From VRUE01 sp963718755 (GTDB lineage Bacteria; Actinomycetota; Thermoleophilia; Solirubrobacterales; 70-9), in contig OY970376.1 in assembly GCA_963718755.1 (NCBI GenBank), positions 2,418,001 through 2,482,000 of the forward strand: a DNA stretch of 64,000 nt, written 5' to 3'. Of this stretch, positions 53,105 to 60,136 are shown piece by piece. Numbering within the stretch: the first letter of the stretch is position 1; each line of letters begins with the position of its first letter. The notes under the pieces were generated by a model. The model did no database searches and was not told the origin of the DNA. It saw only the letters and a list, made by a program, of their open reading frames with translations. The translations under genes were made by a program, and so were the position numbers.

Positions 53105-53146
53105 TTGCCATGCAGAAGGTCGTGGGTTCGAATCCCATCAGCCGCT
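53105..53146 (+). pseudogene. tRNA-Gly 3' fragment (island 1 attachment site copy)
   Basis: Matches the intact tRNA-Gly from the anticodon loop to the discriminator base (TTGCCATGCAGAAGGTCG, then TTCGAAT and CAGCCGCT). The T stem reads GTGGG/CCCAT where the intact gene has GAGGG/CCCTT, a compensated pair, so this half once belonged to a functional gene. No 5' half is present upstream. Confidence 0.85.
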
Positions 53147-53191
53147 TTCCTCGTCCGCGAGGCGGGTGTTTCGTTCGCCGACGAGGCGTCG

Positions 53192-53231
53192 GCACCTTGG
53201 CGGAGTGGCTACGCAGCGGCCTGCAAAGCCT
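53192..53231 (+). pseudogene. tRNA-Cys 5' fragment
   Basis: 40 bases identical to the first 40 of the intact tRNA-Cys at 58251 except one (acceptor GGCACCT against GGCGCCT), running through the anticodon GCA to the anticodon stem. The rest of the tRNA is missing and replaced by a family A-like core. It lies 45 bases after the tRNA-Gly fragment, the spacing expected of an original Gly-Cys tandem. Confidence 0.85.
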
Positions 53232-53270
53232 CCTGTTTTTCGCCCATTTTGCCTCTATAGAGCCAAAAAG
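53232..53270 (+). repeat. Family A core remnant at the tRNA-Cys junction
   Basis: TCCTGTTTTTCGCCC (53232-53246) is identical to the core of the family A copy in recG and starts exactly where the tRNA-Cys fragment ends. A hairpin TTTTG-CCTCTATAGAGC-CAAAA follows. The GC-rich outer arms are absent. Confidence 0.5.
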
Positions 53271-53312
53271 CGGCGATTCGACCCTTTCGACCGGGGTCAG
53301 ACCACGCGGGGA

Positions 53313-53816
53313 TCACGCATGATCGCGCACTATTTCGGCAGGTTTTGGCAGTGACTGCCAATTGATTTTCGTGTCCTTCGCTCCTCGATCCGAACCAGCG
53401 AGACCATCATCTGGCGGCCGCCACCCCGCGGGAGACGACGGGGCCACCGCGCCCTCTCCGTTCGTCCTCGCAGAGCTCGACTCTCCTCGCAGGCGGACTA
53501 CCCTCCCACGGGCCGTTTTGAAGTTCCACCGAATGTAGGTCGGCATCCGTTTGTTCCTCCACCCGTCCTCCTCGTCCACCACTACCGAGTTCTGGATGGT
53601 TTCTCCGACCAGCTCCCAGCCTTCGGCCCAATCTCTTGGAGGAGGTCGAGCCCCCAGATGCTGTCCTTCAGATCTGGATCGGACGAGTCGGTGGACCGGC
53701 GTGTCTCGGTCCCCTTGCCGGCTTGTGGATGTCGAACCAGCTCTTCCCGACAAATCGCCGGGCGGTCCGTCTGGCGGAGGCACCCATTCCCGCGTGTAGC
53801 GGTAGGAGACGCTCAT
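53313..53816 (-). pseudogene. Possible broken small gene (DUF4177-like)
   Basis: The frame encodes WAEGWELVGETIQNSVVVDEE and RMPTYIRWNFKTARGR, like the GWEL-containing DUF4177 type. The N-terminal piece (SYRYTREWVPPPDG) and the middle make better protein sense in different frames; a neighbouring frame gives SIWGLDLLQEIG just before the EGWELVG segment. I read it as a gene with one or more frameshifts. Weak evidence. Confidence 0.3.
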
Positions 53817-53906
53817 GTACTCCCAGCGGATGGACGGACTCAGGCGCCCAGCCTATTCCGGACCGACCCAGCCCCACAGAACGAGGTTGAGGATCTGACA
53901 CGCAGG

Positions 53907-54737
53907 TCAGGCAGCCACGATGAGCGTGACGATGAGAATGACTCCGCCGACGAGCAAGCCGCCGACAACCGTGATCGTCCACGGGTTGTAGAAGAACTTA
54001 TGGAGCGGCGACTCGCCCGATTTCTCGACGACGGGCTCCGGCGCTCGGGGCGGCGGGGAAGCGGGCATAGGCTTGGGTCGAGTGTGCAGTCCTAGCCGCC
54101 CGCTCCGTTCCTTTTCCCGCTGCTTCTCTGCTCGGAAGATCGCACCCGCCGCGTCTCCAATTCCCGCCGCCGCCTCCTGTCGTTTGAAGTCGGCGTCCGC
54201 GTCAGCTTTTGCCTTGGCCTCGAGGAGTCGATCCTTTCGAGCTTTGAACCGCGCGTCGCCCTCAATACGCACTTCCGTCTTAACCCACTGGACCCGCTCT
54301 CTGTCGGTGCCGGTGATCGTCACCTTCCCAGTCTGGTCCCCGAGAATTGAGCTTTGCAAGTTCAACGTCAAGCTCAGGTCGGTACCCGCCTCGCGCAACT
54401 CCAGCGATGCGATAAAGATCTTGTCGAACGGAAATTCATCAAAACGTTCGCGAAATTCATGGAGGGGGATCGTTGGTTCGCGGTCACGCGAAAGTAGGTC
54501 GATCTCAAACTTGGTGTCGGGGGTCATGCTGTGATGGGTCAGGAGGTCCACCAACCACTCCACATAGTCCGCCAGCTCCTCCGTGGACTCGACCGGCCAG
54601 GCCGACATTTCGTAGTGGCGGATGTAGGTCTCGGGGGTTGGCTCGCCCACTTTCTGGACCCTAGAGGAATCGCCTGTCAGCGCAATCGAGCCTCGTGTGG
54701 CTTTAGTAAGTGCGAGACGACGTTGCCAAAACGGCAC
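53907..54737 (-). CDS. Tail-anchored membrane protein, function unknown
   Basis: A 276-residue protein with a soluble N-terminal ~175 residues (FPFDKIFIASLELREAGTDLSLTLNLQ), a charged helix (DRLLEAKAKADADADFKRQEAAAG), a proline-rich linker and one C-terminal transmembrane helix (ITVVGGLLVGGVILIVTLIVAA). No family recognised. GTG start at 54737, divergent from the small ORF before the NTPase gene across 14 bases, which suggests a shared regulatory region. A membrane effector or sensor for the NTPase is a guess. Confidence 0.65.
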   Translation of the reverse strand: MPFWQRRLALTKATRGSIALTGDSSRVQKVGEPTPETYIRHYEMSAWPVESTEELADYVEWLVDLLTHHSMTPDTKFEIDLLSRDREPTIPLHEFRERFDEFPFDKIFIASLELREAGTDLSLTLNLQSSILGDQTGKVTITGTDRERVQWVKTEVRIEGDARFKARKDRLLEAKAKADADADFKRQEAAAGIGDAAGAIFRAEKQREKERSGRLGLHTRPKPMPASPPPRAPEPVVEKSGESPLHKFFYNPWTITVVGGLLVGGVILIVTLIVAA

Positions 54738-54751
54738 GTAGACTTAATCTT

Positions 54752-55090
54752 GTGACTCTCTTATTCGATCTCCTCGCGGCCCTGCCGGCCGGAGCCTCGG
54801 AGGCGGTGGTCTCTCAGGGCCTCGATTCGCTGATCTCTCGGCTTCGCAGGGACCCTGACGGCAATGCCAAGCTTGCCGAGGACCTGGAAGCAATCGCAGC
54901 GGAGGCAGAGCCTTCGCGTCCACTTGCCGAGATCGCCGCCGACCTTGCTGTCGTCATCAAAGTTGAGACCGAGGTTCACAGCGGCCCGAGGATCGAGCAG
55001 CACGCCGAGGGCCAAGCATCGCAGCTGGCGGTCGGCGAGGTGGGGGGCGACTTATATGTGAACCACCCTCGCGGACCCCACCGTCGATAA
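54752..55090 (+). CDS. Small protein upstream of the STAND NTPase, possible split N-terminal domain
   Basis: A 112-residue protein: helical region (VTLLFDLLAALPAGASEAVV) and then RPLAEIAADLAVVIKVETEV and QLAVGEVGGDLYVNHP. Short strand motifs ending in GGD-Y/V-V often link an effector-associated domain to a STAND NTPase in one protein. Here the frame stops 17 bases before the NTPase start. The NTPase frame is open backwards to this point and reads EPPSRTPPS, like such a linker, so a past frameshift is possible. GTG 54752 chosen; GTG 54710 is the alternative. Confidence 0.5.
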   Translation: MTLLFDLLAALPAGASEAVVSQGLDSLISRLRRDPDGNAKLAEDLEAIAAEAEPSRPLAEIAADLAVVIKVETEVHSGPRIEQHAEGQASQLAVGEVGGDLYVNHPRGPHRR

Positions 55091-55107
55091 GGGAGGACCT
55101 CGGTGGG

Positions 55108-57711
55108 GTGCACGGCGATCCGCCCCACCAGAGTGTCGAGCTGGTCGGCCGCGACAAGTCTCTGGCCGAATGCGCGGCAAGCCTCGCGTTCAGCAACCTC
55201 CTCGTCTTGGCCGGGGTCCCCGGAGTCGGCAAGACGCGGATAGCGCTGGCGCTGAGCTCTGCCAACGATCCCCAGTACCAGTTCGTGTGGTGGTTGCGAG
55301 CTGCTGATGATGCCCAACTGGAGGCATCCATCGGCAGGCTCGCCGATGCGGCCGGGGAGTTGCCGCGAGGAAGCTCAGAGCAGACCCTGCGCGCTCTGGT
55401 CGGCGCCATGCATCAACCGGGCCTGATCGTCTTCGACGACGCAGAAAGCCTCTCGGCAGTCGAAAAGCACATCGATTCATGCGGGCCGGCCAAGGTCCTG
55501 GTCACGACCGCGACCGCCTCACCGCAAGCCCGGTTGGTGCGGGGGCTCCACTTGGATGCCGAGCTCGAGGAGTTCATTCGTTCGCGCAGCGGAATCTCGG
55601 GTGAGGAGGTTGAGGATCTGGTCGAGGCGGTGGACGGCCTACCGCTGCTCTTGTTGCACGCTTGTCAGTTCATCGGGTCCAATAACTCGAGCCTCGCCGA
55701 GTACCTCAAACTTCTCGACAGTCCCGGCTCGATCTTCAAGGCCTGGCCTTTTCAAGCCTCCGACTACGAGCGAGCCCAAGAGAGGATTATTCCGCTGAGC
55801 CTCAGCGGGCTGGTGAAAGGCTCAGAGCGATGGCGGGAACTCTGTGAGCTCTTGGCACTCCTTGCCCCCGCACCGATCCCGATCGGCCTCCTCGAAGCGT
55901 TTGACGACAAGGCCAATGACTTCCTCCAAGCCGCCCAGGAGTCATTCGTGGTGATTCGAAACCCCGACTCGCAGACTGTCGAGGTGCCGAGCTTGATTCG
56001 CGCCGCGATTCGGGAATTGGCGGGGGCTGAGGCGGCAACCGAGTTGAGAGAGCGCGCGTGGGCAGCGCTGAGAGCGATCACCGCAGAAGAGATCCCCGAG
56101 GGCCAACGCGACTACCTGGCCGAGCACATCACCCACCTCGGAATCGATCCGAACGGGATTTCGGCAGCAGCCGGACTGGCGATCGACCTTGGCGAAAGGC
56201 CCTTGGCGGTAACGATGTGGCGCCATGCCTATGCCAGTAGGGGGCCCCTGGCCCCCGGGCGCCACGACAAACAGCGAGTCGCCTTGGCCAATCGACTGGG
56301 ATGGGCTCTACTCAATGAAGGCCTATATAGAGAGGCCGAGTGGACGATCAGCCGCGAGCTTGCCAATGCCAACGAGGCGGGGTGCATTTCTTGCAGGGCA
56401 CCCCTACTGCGCCTGCTCGGCCATCTCGCCAAGGCCCGCCGTAAGCCAGAATTTGAGGCGATTCGCATGTATCGGGCTGCCGCGGTGGCGACGCGGATCC
56501 TGGGCGGAGAGGATTCAGAGCTTTGCCTGCTCCTCGCCGACATCCTTTTTGCCTGCGAGGTCGAGGTCGAGGAATGGCTCGACAGTGAGCAGACCCCGGA
56601 GGTCGGCGAAGTCATCGAAGTGGGAGAGGACGCATTCCTGGAGCTGAAGGCCTTGCGGAGAGGCCTTGCCCCGGAGCGCTCAGCGGGGATCAATCCAGAG
56701 TTGTCGGCGCATTGGGACGGGGCGGAAGAAGTCTGGTCAGAAGCAATCGAGAAGCTGAAAGCCTCGCTGGCGAAGAGCGAGGACGAGGAAGGCACGGATG
56801 GTGATGGCGCCGATTCACCGAGCGGGATCCCCTGGTCGCCAGGCCTTGCATTTAAAGAACTGGCAGAGGTTGTGCTTCATCGCGAGGCCAATCACGAGAC
56901 CCTGGTCGAGATCAGTGGACACATGGTCGGACTACGAGCGCGGGTCCAAGCGAGAGAGGAGATGGGGGATTGCGCAGCGACGCTGGACGCCGATTCACGC
57001 TCCTTACGTGCATCTCTCGTTGACCAGTACGGCGCCGAAAGCCACGCGACCTCACTGGCCGATTACGTCGAGATGATCGCCGCGCATCTGGGCCAGGAAG
57101 GTGAGCGGGCTGCTAAGGCCTGTAGGCGGTTCTTGATCGGCGCCCTGGAAGCCACGAACACTTCTCAGGCGGTCGCCCTTCTGCACAAAGGACTTTCATT
57201 CGCTCTTCAGCCGACCCCCGATGAGGGGTCGACCGACGGCGACCGCACGATGATCCGCGCGGCACCCTGGCTCACCAGCCTGCCCGACGTGGAGGCATTT
57301 CTTTGGCTCGCCTTTCAGCAGTGGTCCTCGAGCAAGGAGCTGCCGCCTCGTGCCAGTGTCTACCGAGCACTGCACCACATCCGCCGGCTCGGTCAGCCTG
57401 GCCCCTTGGTTGCGGCCTACCTGGCCCATGCATTCGGACATCGGGAGCATCTTCCAGTCGGGGAGTCGCTGCGTTATCACCGCATCTCCGTGCGCATGTA
57501 TCAGCAGATCGGGATGCCTGTATCTGACTGGGGATACGGACTCTATTGCTATGCACACCGCCTGCTCGAGATGCAGCGGCCTGAGCCCGCGACCAGGCGT
57601 TTTGAAGAAGCAAGGGAGCTGCTGACCTCCGTGGATCACGGTCGCGACGCTGTCCTGCATATCGACGCCCACCTCAACAGCAGCATCGCCCCCTATCTCG
57701 AGGGCGAGTAA
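55108..57711 (+). CDS. STAND/NB-ARC-like NTPase with helical repeat C-terminus
   Basis: An 867-residue signal-transduction ATPase. After VELVGRDKSLAEC come Walker A LAGVPGVGKTRIALAL (near residue 36), Walker B GLIVFDDAES (near 105), an arginine-sensor region KVLVTTATAS and the NB-ARC-type DGLPLLLLHA motif (near 175). The rest is helical with TPR-like pairs (RLGWALLNEGLYREAEWTIS) and an acidic linker around residues 550-570. Proteins of this layout act as NLR-like immune sensors in bacteria; no effector domain is visible in this chain. GTG 55108, GGGAGG 11 bases upstream. Confidence 0.8.
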   Translation: MHGDPPHQSVELVGRDKSLAECAASLAFSNLLVLAGVPGVGKTRIALALSSANDPQYQFVWWLRAADDAQLEASIGRLADAAGELPRGSSEQTLRALVGAMHQPGLIVFDDAESLSAVEKHIDSCGPAKVLVTTATASPQARLVRGLHLDAELEEFIRSRSGISGEEVEDLVEAVDGLPLLLLHACQFIGSNNSSLAEYLKLLDSPGSIFKAWPFQASDYERAQERIIPLSLSGLVKGSERWRELCELLALLAPAPIPIGLLEAFDDKANDFLQAAQESFVVIRNPDSQTVEVPSLIRAAIRELAGAEAATELRERAWAALRAITAEEIPEGQRDYLAEHITHLGIDPNGISAAAGLAIDLGERPLAVTMWRHAYASRGPLAPGRHDKQRVALANRLGWALLNEGLYREAEWTISRELANANEAGCISCRAPLLRLLGHLAKARRKPEFEAIRMYRAAAVATRILGGEDSELCLLLADILFACEVEVEEWLDSEQTPEVGEVIEVGEDAFLELKALRRGLAPERSAGINPELSAHWDGAEEVWSEAIEKLKASLAKSEDEEGTDGDGADSPSGIPWSPGLAFKELAEVVLHREANHETLVEISGHMVGLRARVQAREEMGDCAATLDADSRSLRASLVDQYGAESHATSLADYVEMIAAHLGQEGERAAKACRRFLIGALEATNTSQAVALLHKGLSFALQPTPDEGSTDGDRTMIRAAPWLTSLPDVEAFLWLAFQQWSSSKELPPRASVYRALHHIRRLGQPGPLVAAYLAHAFGHREHLPVGESLRYHRISVRMYQQIGMPVSDWGYGLYCYAHRLLEMQRPEPATRRFEEARELLTSVDHGRDAVLHIDAHLNSSIAPYLEGE

Positions 57712-57746
57712 AGGGGTGTCACAGCGGTCGTGTTCGTGCTGGTGTC

Positions 57747-58130
57747 GACCGCCTCGATCAGGGAAATTGCGCCCCCGGCACGCGCTCCTCACGCCTAACC
57801 GCTATCCAAAGCCGATGGAGCAACTCCTCGGCGGCGATTACAGCAAGTGCGCAGATGTTTGCGTCCATAGGTGTAGACCGCCTCGGTGAGGGAGAGGCGC
57901 GAGTCCGGGGCCATGTTCGCCTCACCGCCGAAACGCTATGCAAAGCCGGTGAAGCGGCCCTCGAAGCCCGCGGGCGATGATCGCAGTGCGCAGATGCTTG
58001 CGTGCCGAAGCAGGCGGCCTCGGTATCGGCGAAGCCGACTTCAGGCACGAAGTGCATTTCACCCGGAAGCCGCTATGGCAAAGCCGATGAAACGGCCTCC
58101 GAACCTCGAAGCCGTCTATCTTGAGGGTTC
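57747..58130 (+). repeat. Degenerate tandem repeat, about 130-base unit, 2.8 copies
   Basis: Units start near 57747, 57876 and 58013 with GACCGCCTCG-type sequence. Shared blocks include GTGCGCAGATG(T/C)TTGCGT in the first two units and CGCTATnCAAAGCCGATG in all three. No protein frame is conserved. It fills most of the 540 bases between the NTPase gene and tRNA-Cys. Confidence 0.55.
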
Positions 58131-58211
58131 AAGCGGACCTCGTCTGGGCGCCCTGCCGACGACCGATCTGGGAGTTTTGGCAGGGAATTGGCAGTAAGTC
58201 CCAAATAGCAT

Positions 58212-58241
58212 TTGAGGAAACCGCCTGAATTTGGCTATATA
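58212..58241 (+). promoter_or_regulatory. Promoter of tRNA-Cys at island 2 end
   Basis: TTGAGG (58212-58217), 18-base gap, TATATA (58236-58241), nine bases before the tRNA-Cys 5' end. Good match to a housekeeping sigma promoter in an otherwise GC-rich region. It lies on the island side of the repeat, so the island seems to supply the tRNA's present promoter. Confidence 0.6.
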
Positions 58242-58250
58242 AGCCAGCTT

Positions 58251-58321
58251 GGCGCCTTGGCGGAGTGGCTACGCAGCGGCCTGCAAAGCCGTTTACACCG
58301 GTTCGATTCCGGTAGGCGCCT
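58251..58321 (+). tRNA. tRNA-Cys (anticodon GCA)
   Basis: Acceptor GGCGCCT/AGGCGCC, anticodon stem GCGGC-CTGCAAA-GCCGT with anticodon GCA, T arm ACCGG-TTCGATT-CCGGT, discriminator T. 71 bases, no encoded CCA. Its first 40 bases are repeated at 53192-53231. Confidence 0.95.
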
Positions 58322-58388
58322 TCGGCCCTGGCGGGCCGTTTGCGGCTTGCCAGAGCGGTTACGTGGCCCTTTCCTGCTGCGCCTCTGT

Positions 58389-58440
58389 CCGGTTGAAACC
58401 GGTTGCGAACCGGTGCGACTGGCACCCGATTGGCACCCGA
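58389..58440 (+). repeat. Phased short direct repeats after tRNA-Cys
   Basis: CCGGTTGAAA, CCGGTTGCGA and ACCGGTGCGA follow each other at a 10-base step, and then TGGCACCCGA occurs twice at an 11-base step (58420 and 58431). Helix-phased iterons of this kind are seen at integrase arm sites and replication origins. The region 58322-58598 has no clear gene. Confidence 0.5.
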
Positions 58441-58482
58441 GGCACGACTGGCGCGGCCGGTGGCGCATGAGAGCCGATGCGG

Positions 58483-58494
58483 GGAAACGTTTCC
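58483..58494 (+). promoter_or_regulatory. 12-base palindrome
   Basis: GGAAACGTTTCC, perfectly symmetric with a central CG like LacI-type operators, about 105 bases upstream of the HicB-like gene. Regulator unknown. Confidence 0.3.
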
Positions 58495-58598
58495 GCCGCC
58501 ACTGAGGCTACCGTCGCGCAGCCGATAGTCGCGGCCCCTGTGCTGTGGAAGCGTAATCGGGGCGGTGACCCTCCTTGGTCATCTTGACCTGGTGCTCT

Positions 58599-58802
58599 AT
58601 GGAGTTGACCGCCCGCATCCACATCGAGGAAGGCAGCTACTGGGCCGACGTCCCAGAGCTTCACGGCTGCTTCGCCTCCGGCGACACCCTGGACGAGTTG
58701 TTTGAGTCCTTGCAGGAGGGCGTCGCGCTCTACCTGGCGGACGAGGGCGAGCAGAACGGCCCGCTACACGTTGCGACGGCGACCCTGACGGACAACCACT
58801 GA
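58599..58802 (+). CDS. HicB-like orphan antitoxin
   Basis: A 67-residue protein with the HicB-type fold: LTARIHIEEGSYWADVPELHGCFASGDTLDELFESLQEGVALYL. No hicA follows; a broken acetyltransferase gene lies downstream. ATG 58599 gives the family start. Probably the remnant of a toxin-antitoxin cassette between tRNA-Cys and tRNA-Val. Confidence 0.75.
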   Translation: MELTARIHIEEGSYWADVPELHGCFASGDTLDELFESLQEGVALYLADEGEQNGPLHVATATLTDNH

Positions 58803-58819
58803 CGGTGGCGTAGGCAAAG

Positions 58820-59056
58820 TTGTCCATGGCTGGTGGGCCGTCGGGCCGGGGGGTACGACTAGTGACTGCCGTCACTTCTGCAGTGAGGCTCGCCGGGCTT
58901 TTCATCGTGGCCTTAGTGTTTGCTGTCGGTCTGAGTGGCTGCGATCCTTTCGGCTTCACGTCCGAACCAGCGGCTCATTCCCCCGGCGAGCGGCTGGGTC
59001 GGGACATCGCAGCGGCATCCGATCCCGGCCCTGTTGCTGGCGCGACTGGCGGTTGA
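58820..59056 (+). CDS. Doubtful lipoprotein-like ORF
   Basis: Encodes a hydrophobic stretch ending in a lipobox-like LSGCDPF (LAGLFIVALVFAVGLSGC), then 40 residues of low character. It overlaps the acetyltransferase remnant in another frame, so it may be a chance ORF. Confidence 0.25.
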   Translation: MSMAGGPSGRGVRLVTAVTSAVRLAGLFIVALVFAVGLSGCDPFGFTSEPAAHSPGERLGRDIAAASDPGPVAGATGG

Positions 59057-59229
59057 CAAGGCGGTCCCGGGCAGGGGAATCGGAGCCTTTCTCCTGAGAG
59101 ACGCGATGAGCCGGGCGCTCTCGGTGGCCGAGCGCGGGCATGCGTCTACTACTCGTTCACGCCCTGACTGACGAGACCCGTGCTTTCCACGAACACTTTG
59201 GCTTCGAGCCTCGCGCAGCGATGCAATGA
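58935..59229 (+). pseudogene. Frameshifted GNAT acetyltransferase (TacT-like toxin) remnant
   Basis: One frame encodes IPALLLARLAVDKAVPGRG and IGAFLLRDAMSRALSVAERG, the acetyl-CoA site of GNAT toxins. Near 59140 the match moves to the +1 frame, which gives LLLVHALTDETRAFHEHFGF and ends at 59229. The N-terminal half is missing. Remnant of a TacT-type toxin-antitoxin module. Confidence 0.7.
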
Positions 59230-59295
59230 ACTTGCAGTTTGTGGTCAAGGACATAAGGCTCGCGCTCGACAGCGCGCTGGATCGGAATCCCGGAA

Positions 59296-59331
59296 CGGAA
59301 AAGGGCCCCGTATAGGGGCCCTCTGTTTCCG
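59296..59331 (+). terminator. Rho-independent-like terminator
   Basis: AGGGCCCC-GTATA-GGGGCCCT forms a perfect eight-pair stem, flanked by CGGAAA and TTTCCG that extend it. It lies downstream of the acetyltransferase remnant. The rest of 59332-59575 holds a CTTGCA/TGCAAG inverted repeat (59451-59470) but no gene. Confidence 0.6.
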
Positions 59332-59575
59332 AAGGACGTGCCGCCAGATCGCTTGATACTGGCTCGTCGGTCCTCAAACTTTTGGAAGTTCGCCGCCCCC
59401 TGCTGGCGGCTTGTATAGAGAAACACGCCGTTCGGGGAAAAGTTGCACGGTCTTGCATCGGCTATTGCAAGACGAGTCTTTAGGCCGCGTGTCTGTGCCT
59501 GTGGTGCTTGGCTGCCGGGCGGGTTTCCCGGCGCGCCTGCCGCCTCGCCTCGCTGCTAGATTCAGCTTTCCCCTG

Positions 59576-59648
59576 GGGCGCATAGCTCAGTTGGGAGAGC
59601 GCCAGCTCGACAAGCTGGAGGTCACAGGTTCGAGCCCTGTTGCGCCCA
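59576..59648 (+). tRNA. tRNA-Val (anticodon GAC)
   Basis: Acceptor GGGCGCA/TGCGCCC, anticodon stem CCAGC-TCGACAA-GCTGG with anticodon GAC, T arm ACAGG-TTCGAGC-CCTGT, discriminator A. 73 bases, no encoded CCA. TAGATT about 15 bases upstream may be the -10 box. Third member of the Gly-Cys-Val set. Confidence 0.95.
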
Positions 59649-59674
59649 CTCCGTCATCCCCCGAAGGAGCGACG

Positions 59675-60136
59675 ATGGCCCATCGATTGCTGCGTGTCGA
59701 GGACGCCTTCTGGCGCGAGTCGAACCAGATGCGCGTGCTCAACACGGACCTCGCCAAGCAGCTCGAGGCCACGCGCCTTGGGGCGCGGCTCTGGCGGCTG
59801 CGGCCGGGTCAGGCGTCAACCTGGCACCGGCACGAGCAGGAGGAGGAGCTCTACGTGGTGCTCAAGGGGCGCGGACGGATACGGGTCGACGACGCGACGC
59901 TCGAGCTGGGCCGGCTCGATTCGCTCCTGGTCGAGCCCGCCTCGATGCGGCAGATCTTCAACGACACCGACGCCGAGGCGCTCTGGCTCGTGGTGGGCGC
60001 CCCGCAGAGCGCGGCGAACACCCTCGAGATGAGCGAGGCGCAGCTGCGCCAGCTCTATCCCGAGGGGCCGCGAGTGCTGCCGCCGGAGCTCGGCGGCGGT
60101 GAGTTCAGACCGCCGCCGGCAGCTGAACCTGAGTGA
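59675..60136 (+). CDS. Cupin-domain protein
   Basis: A 153-residue single cupin: RPGQASTWHRHEQEEELYVVLKGRGRIRVDD (metal-site motif 1) and DSLLVEPASMRQIFNDTDAEALWLVVGAP (motif 2). Metal-binding beta barrel with unknown ligand. ATG 59675 with AAGGAG five bases upstream. Its 3' end overlaps the convergent VOC gene by 32 bases. Confidence 0.85.
   Translation: MAHRLLRVEDAFWRESNQMRVLNTDLAKQLEATRLGARLWRLRPGQASTWHRHEQEEELYVVLKGRGRIRVDDATLELGRLDSLLVEPASMRQIFNDTDAEALWLVVGAPQSAANTLEMSEAQLRQLYPEGPRVLPPELGGGEFRPPPAAEPE

Larger units (their letters stand above)
49560..53146. mobile_element. Genomic island 1 in tRNA-Gly, no integrase
   Basis: Bounded by a 42-base direct repeat of the tRNA-Gly 3' half (49560-49601 and 53105-53146; two compensatory differences). 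Contents: a DUF433-type antitoxin, a toxin stub, a 763-residue unrecognised protein and hicBA, with related palindromes near both ends. No integrase, transposase or excisionase is present, so it may be a decayed or trans-mobilised element. 49602-49809 holds a palindrome but no gene. Confidence 0.75.
53192..58290. mobile_element. Genomic island 2 in tRNA-Cys, no integrase
   Basis: Bounded by a 40-base direct repeat of the tRNA-Cys 5' half (53192-53231 and 58251-58290). Contents: a broken gene, a tail-anchored membrane protein, a small ORF, a STAND-type NTPase and a degenerate tandem repeat. Related TTTTGGCAG-containing sequences occur near both ends (53344-53366 and 58176-58200). No recombinase gene is present. 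Confidence 0.65.

Noticed and set aside
53105..53146. tRNA fragment as a functional tRNA gene
   Set aside because: No D arm or acceptor 5' strand is present upstream.
55055..55108. Programmed -1 frameshift joining the small ORF to the STAND NTPase
   Set aside because: No slippery heptamer is visible, and GGGAGG before GTG 55108 supports separate starts; kept only as a possible past mutation.
57747..58130. CRISPR array
   Set aside because: Units are about 130 bases, degenerate and without short identical repeats or unique spacers; no cas genes nearby.
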